Assembly: GCA_900299025.1 (NCBI GenBank)
Contig: OMIE01000085.1
Span: 1-47,838 of the forward strand
Length of the DNA stretch: 47,838 nucleotides
Direction: 5' to 3'
Origin: Burkholderiaceae bacterium
GTDB taxonomy: Bacteria; Pseudomonadota; Gammaproteobacteria; Burkholderiales; Burkholderiaceae_E
Position 1 is the first letter of the stretch; every line of letters starts with the position of its first letter. This document shows positions 34,655-43,649 of this stretch, piece by piece. Under the pieces are notes generated by a model. The model ran no database searches. It was given only the letters and a program-made list of their open reading frames with translations, and had not been told where the DNA came from. A program made the position numbers and the translations under genes.

Positions 34655-35515
34655 TTATAACTGCTTGCCGAACCATGCCAGGCAACGCGACCAGCCATCT
34701 GCTGCCGCATCGGCACGGTAGCTGGCCCGGTAATCGGCATGGAAGGCATGCGGCGCTTCAGGATAAACGACGATATCCGATTGCTGAGAGGCTTGCGCTC
34801 CAAAAGACAAGCGGGTTTTCATTTCATCGACCTGCGACATTGGAATCCCCTCGTCTTTCCCGCCGTATAGACCAAGCACAGGCGCTTGCAGCTTGTCGGC
34901 CACATCGAGAGGATGACGAGGTGTGACCGCATTGGTACCTGTGGTGAGCCTGCCGTACCAGGCAACGCCAGCCTTGAGCTTGCTTTGATAGGCACTGTAT
35001 AGCCAAACGATACGCCCACCCCAACAAAATCCGGTGATACCGAGTTTTAAGCCATCGAATCCTTGTGTCTGGGCCCATAAGGCGGCTGAATCCAAATCCG
35101 CAAAGACCTGTTCATCGGCAACCTTGTTGACGACCTTCTCAAAAATCTCGGCAGGCGACTTGAGTACCTTGACATCACCATGCCGGATAAAAAGTTCTGG
35201 GGCGATCGCAAGATAGCCTTGCTTTGCGAAACGTCGGCAAACATCTTGAATATACTCATGAACGCCCCAGACCTCATGCACAACGAGTAACACCGCCTTA
35301 GGCTTCGATGATGCTGGCATCGCAACATAAGCTGGCATTTGAAAACCAGCGGAGGCTGGGATCATGACCGATCCAGCTTTAAGACCTTGACTGTCTGTTT
35401 TTTGGATCTGCGCCAAGAGCTCGCCCGCAGGCATCACCGCAGCAGCATAACTGCTTGCAATCACACTACCGCCGATCACTGAGCGGACAAAATCTCTTCT
35501 TGCCGATTCATTCAT
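34655..35515 (-). CDS. dienelactone hydrolase family protein, Tat-exported
   Basis: A 286-residue alpha/beta-hydrolase. The N-terminus carries a twin-arginine motif (SARRDFVRS) and a hydrophobic stretch to about 36, so it is probably exported folded. The catalytic triad is visible: Cys in GFCWGGR, Asp in GGKDEGIP and His in EAPHAFHAD, with the oxyanion region VHEVWGVHEYI. Classical dienelactone hydrolases act in chlorocatechol breakdown; periplasmic relatives have unknown substrates, and no catabolic genes lie nearby. It is upstream of the ZIP transporter on the same strand. Confidence 0.9.
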   Translation of the reverse strand: MNESARRDFVRSVIGGSVIASSYAAAVMPAGELLAQIQKTDSQGLKAGSVMIPASAGFQMPAYVAMPASSKPKAVLLVVHEVWGVHEYIQDVCRRFAKQGYLAIAPELFIRHGDVKVLKSPAEIFEKVVNKVADEQVFADLDSAALWAQTQGFDGLKLGITGFCWGGRIVWLYSAYQSKLKAGVAWYGRLTTGTNAVTPRHPLDVADKLQAPVLGLYGGKDEGIPMSQVDEMKTRLSFGAQASQQSDIVVYPEAPHAFHADYRASYRADAAADGWSRCLAWFGKQL

Positions 35516-35573
35516 TCAATTTGCTCCAATTAAAGCTCAAGGGTTTTATCGCTATTAAAAGCCGTACTTAAAA

Positions 35574-38393
35574 CTAGTGGGCTTCATCCCAGTTTTCACC
35601 CACGCCAATGTCAACCTCAAGTGGCACAGCCAATTGGGCAACATTCAACATGGCATCACGCACCAACTGGGTCAAGGCGTCGATTTCATCGTCGGCCACT
35701 TCAAAAACCAATTCATCGTGGACCTGCATGATCATCTGCGATCGCATCGCTTTTTCTTGCAGTTTGGCATCAACACTGATCATCGCCATTTTTATCAGAT
35801 CGGCAGCGGTTCCTTGCATCGGTGCATTGATGGCTGCGCGTTCGGCCGCCTGGCGGCGTGGCCCATTAGGCGATTGAATTTCGGCAAGCCACAGGCGACG
35901 ACCAAACACGGTTTGTACGTAGCCCATTTCTCTTGCCTCTTGGCGAGTTCGTTCCATATACTGGAGCACACCAGGATATCGTGCAAAATATCGATCGATA
36001 TAATGCTTCGCCTGCTGACGATCAATCCCCAGGTTTGACGCCAAGCCAAAAGCGCTCATCCCGTAGATCAGTCCAAAATTGATTACTTTGGCATAACGTC
36101 TCTGTTCGCTCGTCACCTCGGAAACTGGCACGGCAAAAACCTCAGCAGCCGTTGCTCGATGAACATCCTCGCCACGCGCAAAGGCAGAAAGTAATCCAGG
36201 GTCTGCCGAAATATGCGCCATGATCCGCAGCTCGATCTGTGAATAGTCGGCAGACAAAATCCGAAATCCTGAAGGCGCAATAAATGCTTCGCGAATTCGC
36301 CGACCTTCGGCGGTACGGATTGGAATGTTTTGCAAATTAGGATCGGTCGAGGCCAAACGCCCTGTCACAGCAACCGCCTGGTTATAGCTTGTGTGCACCC
36401 TGCCTGTGACAGGATGGATCATTTTTGGGAGCTTATCGGTATAGGTTGACTTAAGCTTGGCTAGCCCGCGCCATTGCAAAACAAGCCGCGGCAATGGATA
36501 GTCCTCCGCAAGCTTTCCCAAGACCTCTTCATCGGTTGAAGGCGCGCCTGAGGCAGTCTTTTTGAGGACCGGAAGTTTTAATTCTTGGAACAACAACTCA
36601 CCCAATTGTTTGGGCGAACCCAAATTAAAGCTGCGTTGCGCAGCCTGATGAGCCTGCGCCTCCAGTTCGCCCATCGTCACTTGCAAAGCCGCGCTTTGTC
36701 GGCTGAGTTTGTCTGGGTCAACCATGACCCCCTGGCGCTCGATCCTTTGCAAGACCTGCATCACCGGCACTTCGATGTCACGGTAAATCGAGTCAAGCGC
36801 GGGTTCCTTGGCCAGACGCGGACGAAAATGCTGACAGAGTCGATAGGTCACATCCGCATCTTCGGCTGCATAAACGCTTGCGCGATCAATAGGCACCTGG
36901 GCAAAGGGCAGTCTCGCTGCGCCCTTTCCCGTCACATCGTCGTAACTAATAGTTCGATGCTGCAAATGGCGCTCAGCCAGTGAATCCATGTCATGACTGC
37001 GGTGTGCCTCAAGAACATAAGAAGCAAGCAAAGAATCCTCAGCAACGCCCGCAAGCTTGATGCCGTGGTTCTCAAAAACATGCATGTCGTATTTAATGTG
37101 CTGGCCCAGTTTCTTGTGCCTGGGTGAGCAAAGCCACCCGCGCAAACGCTCAAGGACAAGGTCGCGATCAAGCTGACCAGATGTCTCAAGACCTTCATGG
37201 GCAAGCGGTATGTAGCACGCCTCATTTGGGGAAATCGCAAGCGAAATGCCCACAATGACCGCCCGCATGGGGTCAAGGTCACTGGTCTCGGTGTCGACTG
37301 CCGCTTCCTCACTGGCCATTAGCGCAGCGAGCCAGCGATCAAGCGCTGCGATACTTTGTATCGTTTCGTACTTGCTTTGATCAAAGGGCAAAGCTGCACT
37401 CGCAGAAACTTCCGTGACATCGGTCGATGGCGGCAGTTCGCCGATGCTCAGCCCAAGCGTTGAAGCCCCCGTATCGCCATCGATCGATTCGAGCTCGCGG
37501 AGCCAGGTTCTAAATCCGCAAGTCTTGAACAGTGCCCGCAAAGCCTCGACCTGCTCTTGGGCCAGTGAAAGGCCCTCGCCTGGACGACACCATGAGGGGA
37601 GATCGCAAGCACGCCTTACCGTGACTAAATCACGAGCGGTTGGTAGCCAGTCGAGTGCTTTACGCAAATTTTCGCCCACCGCCCCGCTAACTTGGGCAGC
37701 TTGCGCCATCAACTGATCGAGATTGCCATACTGAGCAAGCCACTTGGCAGCGGTCTTTGGACCGACTTTGTCGACCCCAGGTACATTGTCAACGGCATCA
37801 CCAACCAGACTCAAAAAGTCGATGATTTGATCCGGACGTACGCCAAATTTGGCAAATACAGCAACCTCATCAAGTACCTCAGGGCGTCCACCTTCTCGCG
37901 TCATGGTGTTGACGAGCCTGGTTTGGCCATCGACAAGTTGGGCAAGATCTTTATCACCCGTTGAAACCAGACTGCTCCAGCCGTGTTCTTTTGCCTGTAG
38001 GGTGAGTGTGCCAATCACATCGTCGGCCTCGATGCCTTCGACCATGATCAAAGGCCAACCGAGTGCCCGAACAAGCTCGTGAATCCTTGGGATTTGCAAA
38101 GCCAAATCGGGCGGCATGGCCGATCGGTTTGCCTTATACGCTGGAAAAATGTCATCGCGAAAAGTCTTTCCAGGCGCATCAAAGACCACGGCGCCATAGC
38201 GCGCGCCCCCATGAAGAGCGAGGTCAGATCGCAACTTGCGCAGCATCGCCACCATGCCATAAGTCGCACCTGTTGGTTCGGCCTGCGGGCTACGCATGTC
38301 GGGTAGGGCGTGAAAGGCACGGTAAAGATAGCTTGATCCGTCTACCAGAAGTAGCATCGGGACATCAGTGGCGCTGTGTTGATCAGTCATCAT
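35574..38393 (-). CDS. polA: DNA polymerase I
   Basis: PolA removes primers and fills gaps in replication and repair. The 939-residue product has all three domains: 5'-3' exonuclease (about 1-300: LLVDGSSYLYRAFHAL, GIEADDVIGTL, STGDKDLAQLV), an intact proofreading 3'-5' exonuclease (about 340-540: VDTETSDLD, GQHIKYDMHVFENHG, YAAEDADVTYRL) and the polymerase (TGRLASTDPNLQNIP, ADYSQIELR, RRYAKVINFGLIYGMS, MQVHDELVFEV). All key acidic residues are present. The start could be either of the first two Met codons. It diverges from thrB across a 69-bp spacer. Confidence 0.97.
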   Translation of the reverse strand: MMTDQHSATDVPMLLLVDGSSYLYRAFHALPDMRSPQAEPTGATYGMVAMLRKLRSDLALHGGARYGAVVFDAPGKTFRDDIFPAYKANRSAMPPDLALQIPRIHELVRALGWPLIMVEGIEADDVIGTLTLQAKEHGWSSLVSTGDKDLAQLVDGQTRLVNTMTREGGRPEVLDEVAVFAKFGVRPDQIIDFLSLVGDAVDNVPGVDKVGPKTAAKWLAQYGNLDQLMAQAAQVSGAVGENLRKALDWLPTARDLVTVRRACDLPSWCRPGEGLSLAQEQVEALRALFKTCGFRTWLRELESIDGDTGASTLGLSIGELPPSTDVTEVSASAALPFDQSKYETIQSIAALDRWLAALMASEEAAVDTETSDLDPMRAVIVGISLAISPNEACYIPLAHEGLETSGQLDRDLVLERLRGWLCSPRHKKLGQHIKYDMHVFENHGIKLAGVAEDSLLASYVLEAHRSHDMDSLAERHLQHRTISYDDVTGKGAARLPFAQVPIDRASVYAAEDADVTYRLCQHFRPRLAKEPALDSIYRDIEVPVMQVLQRIERQGVMVDPDKLSRQSAALQVTMGELEAQAHQAAQRSFNLGSPKQLGELLFQELKLPVLKKTASGAPSTDEEVLGKLAEDYPLPRLVLQWRGLAKLKSTYTDKLPKMIHPVTGRVHTSYNQAVAVTGRLASTDPNLQNIPIRTAEGRRIREAFIAPSGFRILSADYSQIELRIMAHISADPGLLSAFARGEDVHRATAAEVFAVPVSEVTSEQRRYAKVINFGLIYGMSAFGLASNLGIDRQQAKHYIDRYFARYPGVLQYMERTRQEAREMGYVQTVFGRRLWLAEIQSPNGPRRQAAERAAINAPMQGTAADLIKMAMISVDAKLQEKAMRSQMIMQVHDELVFEVADDEIDALTQLVRDAMLNVAQLAVPLEVDIGVGENWDEAH

Positions 38394-38462
38394 GGGATCA
38401 TTATCTCAGCTCAAAACGACCGCTGTAAGCTTCAGGTATCCCCAATTGCGGGATAATTGCTC

Positions 38463-39473
38463 ATGGCCGTTTTCACACCGATTGAACAGCAGCAACTTGC
38501 GCATTGGCTCGGCGACTTCGATCTTGGCCGGTTGCTAAGTTTCGAGGGCATTGCCTCGGGTATTGAAAACAGCAATTTTTTTGTTGACACCACAGCGGGT
38601 CGCTTTGTTTTGACCTTGTTTGAGCGACTTAGTGCTGATCAACTGCCCTATTACATTGATCTGATGTCACACCTGGCAGCGCATGGCGTTGCCTGCCCCA
38701 AACCGATTCCTAACCGCTTGGGCCATCGACTCGGCAGCCTCGCCGGAAAGCCTGCCGCCCTTGTCAGCTGTCTGCCAGGGCGCGCCAATATGCAACCGCA
38801 AGCCGCGCATTGCACAGCGGTTGGCCATCAGCTCGCACGCATGCATCTTGCCGCAAGAAGTTACCCCAACCGTCAAGCCAATTTGCGTGGCCTGTCCTGG
38901 TGGGAGCAGGTCGTACCGCTGCTTGAGGCTTTTGTCAGTCCCCAACAATGGGACCTGCTTCAATCCGAACTAAAGGCCCAGCAAGGCTTTCAGGCATCAA
39001 AGGCCTTTGCGGAATTACCGAGTTCAGCCGTTCACGCCGACCTCTTTCGCGACAATGTGCTCTTTGATGGGGAGCAACTTGGCGGCATGATCGATTTTTA
39101 CTTCGCAGGCGACGATACCTGGATCTTTGACCTTGCAGTCACTTGCAATGACTGGTGCACCGATGCCGCGAGCGGCGCCTGGGATGCGGTTCGTTTGCAT
39201 GCGCTGCTGGATGCTTATTGCAAAACAAGAGCCCCACAAAAAGCCGAGCTCGAAGGCTGGCCGCTTGCACTTCGGGCAGCAGCCTTCAGGTTTTGGGTGT
39301 CGCGATTGTTTGATCTTCACCTGCCGCGAGAAGCCACCCTACTCACACCCAAGGATCCAAGCCAGTTTGAACGGGTTTTAGTCGCAAGACGCGGCGATTA
39401 TCAGCAAGCCAGCTTGCATGAAAGCATGATGCGCGTTGATCAAGCATCACTTGACATGCCCCTGAAATTCTAA
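38463..39473 (+). CDS. thrB: homoserine kinase (type II, APH fold)
   Basis: This enzyme phosphorylates homoserine in threonine synthesis. The 336-residue product belongs to the aminoglycoside-phosphotransferase-like homoserine kinases: EGIASGIENSNFFVDTTAGRFVLTLFE near the start, the catalytic HADLFRDNVLFDGEQLGGMIDFYFAG, then the metal-site segment and LPREATLLTPKDPSQF at the end. It is unrelated to the GHMP-type ThrB of E. coli, and is the usual form in betaproteobacteria. I start at the ATG at 38463 (a TTG two codons upstream is possible). A GATAAT hexamer at 38452 lies so close to the ATG that a very short leader is possible. Confidence 0.94.
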   Translation: MAVFTPIEQQQLAHWLGDFDLGRLLSFEGIASGIENSNFFVDTTAGRFVLTLFERLSADQLPYYIDLMSHLAAHGVACPKPIPNRLGHRLGSLAGKPAALVSCLPGRANMQPQAAHCTAVGHQLARMHLAARSYPNRQANLRGLSWWEQVVPLLEAFVSPQQWDLLQSELKAQQGFQASKAFAELPSSAVHADLFRDNVLFDGEQLGGMIDFYFAGDDTWIFDLAVTCNDWCTDAASGAWDAVRLHALLDAYCKTRAPQKAELEGWPLALRAAAFRFWVSRLFDLHLPREATLLTPKDPSQFERVLVARRGDYQQASLHESMMRVDQASLDMPLKF

Positions 39474-39481
39474 GGAACAAT

Positions 39482-40264
39482 GTGCAAGTAAACCGGGTTC
39501 CCATCAAGCAGGGCATTCGCTGGATCGTTGAGGGACTGCGTTTGGTGCGGCAAAGTCTTGGCCCGCTAAGCATGCTAACCCTTGCCTATCTTTTTGCCCT
39601 GATGCTGCTCACGCTGATCCCAGTCGTTGGACCAGCAGCCCCGCTCATCATGGTGCAAGTGCTCTCGGTGGGATTGATGGAGGCCGTGCGCATGGCAGAT
39701 CGCGGCCAGGCACCACCGCTTTCAACGCTGTTTGCAGGCTTTCGAAACTATGGCGCGGTCGCTCGCAATCGGCTGATTGGACTCGGATTCATCAATGCTG
39801 CGGCAACATTGCTTGCCCTTGCAGCGGCAGCGACCGTTGATGACGGGAGCTTAATCCGTGTGGCGACAGGAAGTATGGATAGCGCTGAATTGCAAGCACT
39901 TGATGAGCAATTGCTTTGGGCGAGTCTAATTTTTGCTGCGCTTTATTTACCCGCACAAATGGCGCTTTGGTTTGCACCCATCTTCGCCGCCTGGCACGGC
40001 CTTGGGATCGCCCAATCGCTTTTTTACAGTTTCTTTACCGTCTGGCAAAACCGCGGTGCCTATGTCGCTTTCATGTTGGGCTGGTTTGCGATGGCCTTTG
40101 CCTCCTCGCTCGTGCTTCAAGCGATCAAATGGCTCGCACCCAATACACCGGTATTGTTATCGATTGTGCTCACCCCTCTGTCTTTGATCTTGATGACCGC
40201 ACTCTATGCCTCGTATTGGCCAAGTTACAGAGATAGCGTGGTTCGGACCGAAGCCTCGTTATAG
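39482..40264 (+). CDS. BPSS1780-type membrane protein
   Basis: A 260-residue integral membrane protein with about five or six hydrophobic segments: about 30-50, 55-72, 95-118, 142-165, 185-205 and 215-245. The start VNRVPIKQGIRWIVEGLRLVR... and the middle LMEAVRMADRGQAP and WFAPIFAAWHG fit the BPSS1780 family found beside thrB in Burkholderiales. The function is unknown. GTG at 39482 is the start, with AAGGA just before. Its stop codon and that of the convergent uvrD gene overlap within six bases. Confidence 0.85.
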   Translation: MQVNRVPIKQGIRWIVEGLRLVRQSLGPLSMLTLAYLFALMLLTLIPVVGPAAPLIMVQVLSVGLMEAVRMADRGQAPPLSTLFAGFRNYGAVARNRLIGLGFINAAATLLALAAAATVDDGSLIRVATGSMDSAELQALDEQLLWASLIFAALYLPAQMALWFAPIFAAWHGLGIAQSLFYSFFTVWQNRGAYVAFMLGWFAMAFASSLVLQAIKWLAPNTPVLLSIVLTPLSLILMTALYASYWPSYRDSVVRTEASL

Positions 40265-42607
40265 AAGCTGCAGTTTAGCCACCGAAAGCGCAAGCCACTT
40301 TAATCCCTGTCGCCCAAAATTAATTTGCGCTCTTGCATCCGCACCCCTGCCCTCGAGGCTAACGACCACACCGTCACCGAATCGATCATGGCGAACGCTC
40401 TGCCCGATACGCATTGCAGGCGCTGAGGATTTGGTCGTTGTAATGCTTTCATGTCTCGAAGCTTGTTCGACACCCAATGAGGACACGGAGGCTGAAGCTC
40501 CCCATGTTGAGCCAAACATGGCGCCTCCCGACTGCCCCCAGCGCTGTTGGGTGCGCGGACTAAGCCACTTCAAGTGCTGATCGGGAAGCTCTTCCAGAAA
40601 ACGCGAGCGCAGGTGATAACGGGTTTGGCCGTGCAGCATGCGTGTTTGTGCGAAGGACAAGTAAAGTCGCTCACGCGCTCTTGTGATCGCTACGTACATC
40701 AGACGCCGCTCTTCTTCAAGACCTTGGGCTTCGGATAAGGCGTTTTCGTGGGGAAACAAGCCCTCTTCCAAACCGGTAATAAATACATGCTGAAACTCAA
40801 GACCTTTCGCCGCATGGACCGTCATCATTTGCACCGCATCATCGCCAGCCAGTGCCTGATGCTCACCGGCCTCAAGCGAGGCGTGTGACAAAAATGCCGC
40901 CAAAGGACTCATGGTTTCGGCGATCGGCGCCATCGTGCCATCGTCTAGCGTGGCAGGACCAGTAAGCATGGCGGTCGCGCCATCAGCATCGAGCAATGAT
41001 CGACTACGCGTCACAAGACTTAAGGGCGTATCGGGCTGAAATCCTTGTTCCATGACAAAGCTTGCTGCCGCGTTGACCAATTCTTGCAAATTCTCTAAAC
41101 GTTCCTGTCCCTCTTTCTCAAGACTGTAGTGTTGCGCCAGACCACTTTGCTCGATCACAAGTTCGACCGCATAGGCTAGCGGCATCATTGCTGTGCTTTG
41201 TCGAAGGCTATGAATAAGTTGTTGGAATTGCCGCAACCGCGACAAGGCCGCGCTGCTGAGGTCTGAGGATGAAGCGCGACCGAGGGCACCCATCAAGGAA
41301 GTGGACTGTCGGCTTGCCAGATCTTGCAATTGCTCAAGCGATCGGGCACCGATACCGCGGGTTGGAAAATTCACCACCCGCAAAAATGCACCATCGTCAT
41401 CATCTTGCTCAATTAATCGCAAATAAGCGAGCGCATGCTTGACTTCCGCGCGCTCAAAAAATCGCAAACCGCCATAAACCCGATAAGGGATGTTGGCTGA
41501 AAAAAGCGCATGTTCGATCACCCGCGACTGCGCATTGGAACGATAAAGCACAGCGACATCGGAGCGACGATCACCGTCGCGAACAATGGCCTTGATTTGC
41601 TCGACAAGCCATTGGGCCTCGCCTGCGTCAGAAACCAGCTCTTGGACTCGTACCGCCTCGCCTTCGCCCGCGTCGGTCCATAAATCCTTGCCTAAACGCG
41701 CATGATTATGGGCAATTAAGGCATTCGCACAGTCCAAAATATGTCCCGCCGAACGATAGTTTTGCTCAAGCTTGATCAGGTTTTCCACCCTGAATTCACG
41801 CTCAAAAGCCATCATATTGCCAACGTCAGCACCGCGAAAGCCATAAATGCTCTGATCGTCATCGCCCACGGCAAACACCACATTACCCGCGCCAGCGAGC
41901 AACTTCAGCCAGCGGTATTGGAGACTGTTCGTGTCTTGAAACTCATCGACCAGAATATGACGAAAGCGCAACTGATAGTGCTCGCGCAATAACTGGTTGC
42001 GCTGCAAAAGCTCATAACTAAGTAGTAAAAGTTCAGCAAAATCAACCACACCCTCGCGCTGACACTGCACCTCATAGGCGGCATAGAGCTCAACAAAGCG
42101 ACGGTTGTAGTCATCAAATGCTTCAACAGCCGCTGCCCTTTGACCATTTTCTTTACATGCGTTGATGAAGTGCATCAGATTGCGCGGCGGAATCTTGTCC
42201 TCATCAACCTGCAAAGCCTTGAGCATGCGCTTGATCGCCGCAAGTTGATCCTGGCTATCGAGAATCTGAAAACTGGCTGGTAGGCCGGCATCGCGATAGT
42301 GGGCACGCAACATACGGTTGCAAAGGCCGTGGAAGGTGCCAACCCACATCGCCTTAGTGTTGATGGTCACCATGGCACTTAGCCTGGTAAGCATTTCGCG
42401 CGCGGCTTTGTTGGTAAACGTGACAGCGAGCAAGCCTTGCGGGCTCAGCTGCGAGCTTGAGATAAGCCAGGCGATGCGGGTGGTGAGGACACGCGTTTTA
42501 CCGCTACCTGCGCCAGCAAGAATCAGCGCATGCTGCGCAGGAAGGGTGACAGCGGCGAGTTGTTGCTCGTTGAGTCCGCGTAAAAGATCTGTCGTCAAAG
42601 TGCACAT
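40259..42607 (-). CDS. uvrD: UvrD/PcrA-type DNA helicase
   Basis: A superfamily 1A 3'-5' helicase used in nucleotide-excision and mismatch repair. The 782-residue product shows the Q-motif LNEQQLAAV, Walker A GAGSGKT (32-38), TFTNKAA, Walker B VDEFQDTN, GDDDQSIYGFRGA, the LEQNYRS motif and C-terminal MTVHAAKGLEF, VAITRARERLYL. The C-terminal tail carries the SGDGVV-type region (DRFGDGVV) seen in UvrD. E. coli UvrD is 720 residues. The ATG at 42607 overlaps a 24-bp palindrome; a TTG three codons on (42598) is an alternative. It lies 40 bases after the iclR-type gene. Confidence 0.95.
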   Translation of the reverse strand: MCTLTTDLLRGLNEQQLAAVTLPAQHALILAGAGSGKTRVLTTRIAWLISSSQLSPQGLLAVTFTNKAAREMLTRLSAMVTINTKAMWVGTFHGLCNRMLRAHYRDAGLPASFQILDSQDQLAAIKRMLKALQVDEDKIPPRNLMHFINACKENGQRAAAVEAFDDYNRRFVELYAAYEVQCQREGVVDFAELLLLSYELLQRNQLLREHYQLRFRHILVDEFQDTNSLQYRWLKLLAGAGNVVFAVGDDDQSIYGFRGADVGNMMAFEREFRVENLIKLEQNYRSAGHILDCANALIAHNHARLGKDLWTDAGEGEAVRVQELVSDAGEAQWLVEQIKAIVRDGDRRSDVAVLYRSNAQSRVIEHALFSANIPYRVYGGLRFFERAEVKHALAYLRLIEQDDDDGAFLRVVNFPTRGIGARSLEQLQDLASRQSTSLMGALGRASSSDLSSAALSRLRQFQQLIHSLRQSTAMMPLAYAVELVIEQSGLAQHYSLEKEGQERLENLQELVNAAASFVMEQGFQPDTPLSLVTRSRSLLDADGATAMLTGPATLDDGTMAPIAETMSPLAAFLSHASLEAGEHQALAGDDAVQMMTVHAAKGLEFQHVFITGLEEGLFPHENALSEAQGLEEERRLMYVAITRARERLYLSFAQTRMLHGQTRYHLRSRFLEELPDQHLKWLSPRTQQRWGQSGGAMFGSTWGASASVSSLGVEQASRHESITTTKSSAPAMRIGQSVRHDRFGDGVVVSLEGRGADARAQINFGRQGLKWLALSVAKLQLL

Positions 42608-42630
42608 CCGGGATGTCAGAACATCCCGGA
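42607..42630. promoter_or_regulatory. 24-bp perfect palindrome abutting the uvrD start codon
   Basis: TCCGGGATGT and ACATCCCGGA pair perfectly around TCTG, in the 40-bp spacer between the IclR-type gene and uvrD. The last base of the palindrome is the A of the uvrD ATG on the minus strand. It may be an operator or an mRNA hairpin that hides the start codon. No Shine-Dalgarno sequence is visible outside it. Confidence 0.7.
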
Positions 42631-42647
42631 TTGTCGCGCTTTTTATG

Positions 42648-43430
42648 CTACCAATCGACGGTTTGCGCCATTGATTCGGCAGCCTGCTTCATTTGCGGCA
42701 AGAACTCCATGGCTTGCTCGATTCTTAGGCGTCCGGTCGGAGCCTGCGCAGAAATCGAGGCAACCACCTTGCCATCGCCATCACGTACAGGAACGGCAAG
42801 CGCGATGATGCCGGGGATGTACTCCTCATCGTCGACAGCAAAGCCCTGTTTGCGCACCTTTTCGAGCTCAAGACTCAGTTTGCCCGGATCGCAAAGCGTG
42901 GCCGAGGTGTGCGGCAACATCGGCGCCAGTCTTAGTAAACGTTCGCGACTACGCTTGGGCATGTTGGCCAAAAAGAGCTTACCGCTTGCGCAGGCGTACA
43001 GTGGCACAAGGCTGCCAGCACCCAGATTCACGCGCAGGTTCCAGGAAACCTCAACCCGATCAAGATAAAGCACCGAATTCAGATTGGGAATTGTCAGATT
43101 GCAGGTTTCACCGAGTTGTTCAACCAACTCCTCCAAAATCGCATGTCTTGCCGCACTTTGCGGCGAATTAAGAAGAACCTGCCCGGCAAGACGGTTGAGC
43201 CGACCTGCGCTTGTGTACCGCTTGCTGCCCGGTTCTCTGCCGACCAGCCCAGCATGCTCGAGCGTACTTAAGATTCTGAAAACAGTGGGCTTGGGCAGGT
43301 TGACTGCCCTGCAGATATCGGCCAATTGCGGCGGCGCATCGGCTGTTGAGATGGCTTCGATGACTGAAATAGCCCGAAGTATTGCTGATCCGGCGGGTAC
43401 TGCCTCGCCTTTTGACGCGTCTAATCCCAT
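42648..43430 (-). CDS. IclR-family transcriptional regulator
   Basis: A 260-residue regulator: an N-terminal winged helix-turn-helix (about 15-75: PPQLADICRAVNLPKPTVFRILSTLEHAGLV) and a C-terminal effector-binding GAF-like domain (about 90-255: YLDRVEVSWNLRV, PLYACASGKLFLA, GFAVDDEEYIPGIIALAVPVRD, SISAQAPTGRL). IclR proteins usually control nearby catabolic genes, but here the neighbours are uvrD and leuS, so the target is unclear. The ribosome site GAGGAGAGGAG before the ATG at 43430 is strong. It diverges from leuS across a 219-bp spacer with a bidirectional terminator. Confidence 0.93.
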   Translation of the reverse strand: MGLDASKGEAVPAGSAILRAISVIEAISTADAPPQLADICRAVNLPKPTVFRILSTLEHAGLVGREPGSKRYTSAGRLNRLAGQVLLNSPQSAARHAILEELVEQLGETCNLTIPNLNSVLYLDRVEVSWNLRVNLGAGSLVPLYACASGKLFLANMPKRSRERLLRLAPMLPHTSATLCDPGKLSLELEKVRKQGFAVDDEEYIPGIIALAVPVRDGDGKVVASISAQAPTGRLRIEQAMEFLPQMKQAAESMAQTVDW

Positions 43431-43491
43431 GGCTCCTCTCCTCTCGTTGCTGTGTAGCCTGCCTTGCAGCAGACCCGATGAACATTCTTAA
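43429..43491 (+). other. Leu-rich micro-ORF, possible leader peptide of leuS
   Basis: A 20-codon frame from the ATG at 43429 begins MAPLLSLLCSLPCS, with five Leu codons (CTC, CTC, TTG, CTG, CTG) among its first 11. A terminator follows at 43568 and leuS at 43650. There is no clear ribosome site, and its first codons are complementary to the iclR-type gene's own ribosome site, so the Leu codons may be by-products. I treat it as a hypothesis, not a gene. Confidence 0.3.
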
Positions 43492-43567
43492 CTGACGTTC
43501 TGAAGACAATTCCGAAAACCAGAAATTACTCTCATTAAGGATTTTGAAAAACCACACTTTTAAAAAA

Positions 43568-43590
43568 CTGAAGGGGGGCTTCAGCTTTTT
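43568..43590. terminator. bidirectional intrinsic terminator in the iclR-leuS divergent spacer
   Basis: CTGAAG, loop GGGGG and CTTCAG form a stem flanked by A6 on the left and C plus T6 on the right, so it reads as a terminator on both strands. No gene ends here on either strand: both neighbours start from this spacer. It is therefore a leader terminator (attenuator) or the end of a short untranslated RNA. Confidence 0.75.
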
Positions 43591-43649
43591 TGAAGCACTC
43601 GGCCTATCAGCCATAATCTAGGGTTTTGCTTAACCATCGGTAGCCCAGC

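Noticed and set aside
43478-43495. Five-residue leader peptide (MNILN) upstream of leuS
   Set aside because: It has a single Leu codon and no ribosome site; the Leu-rich frame at 43429 is the better candidate.
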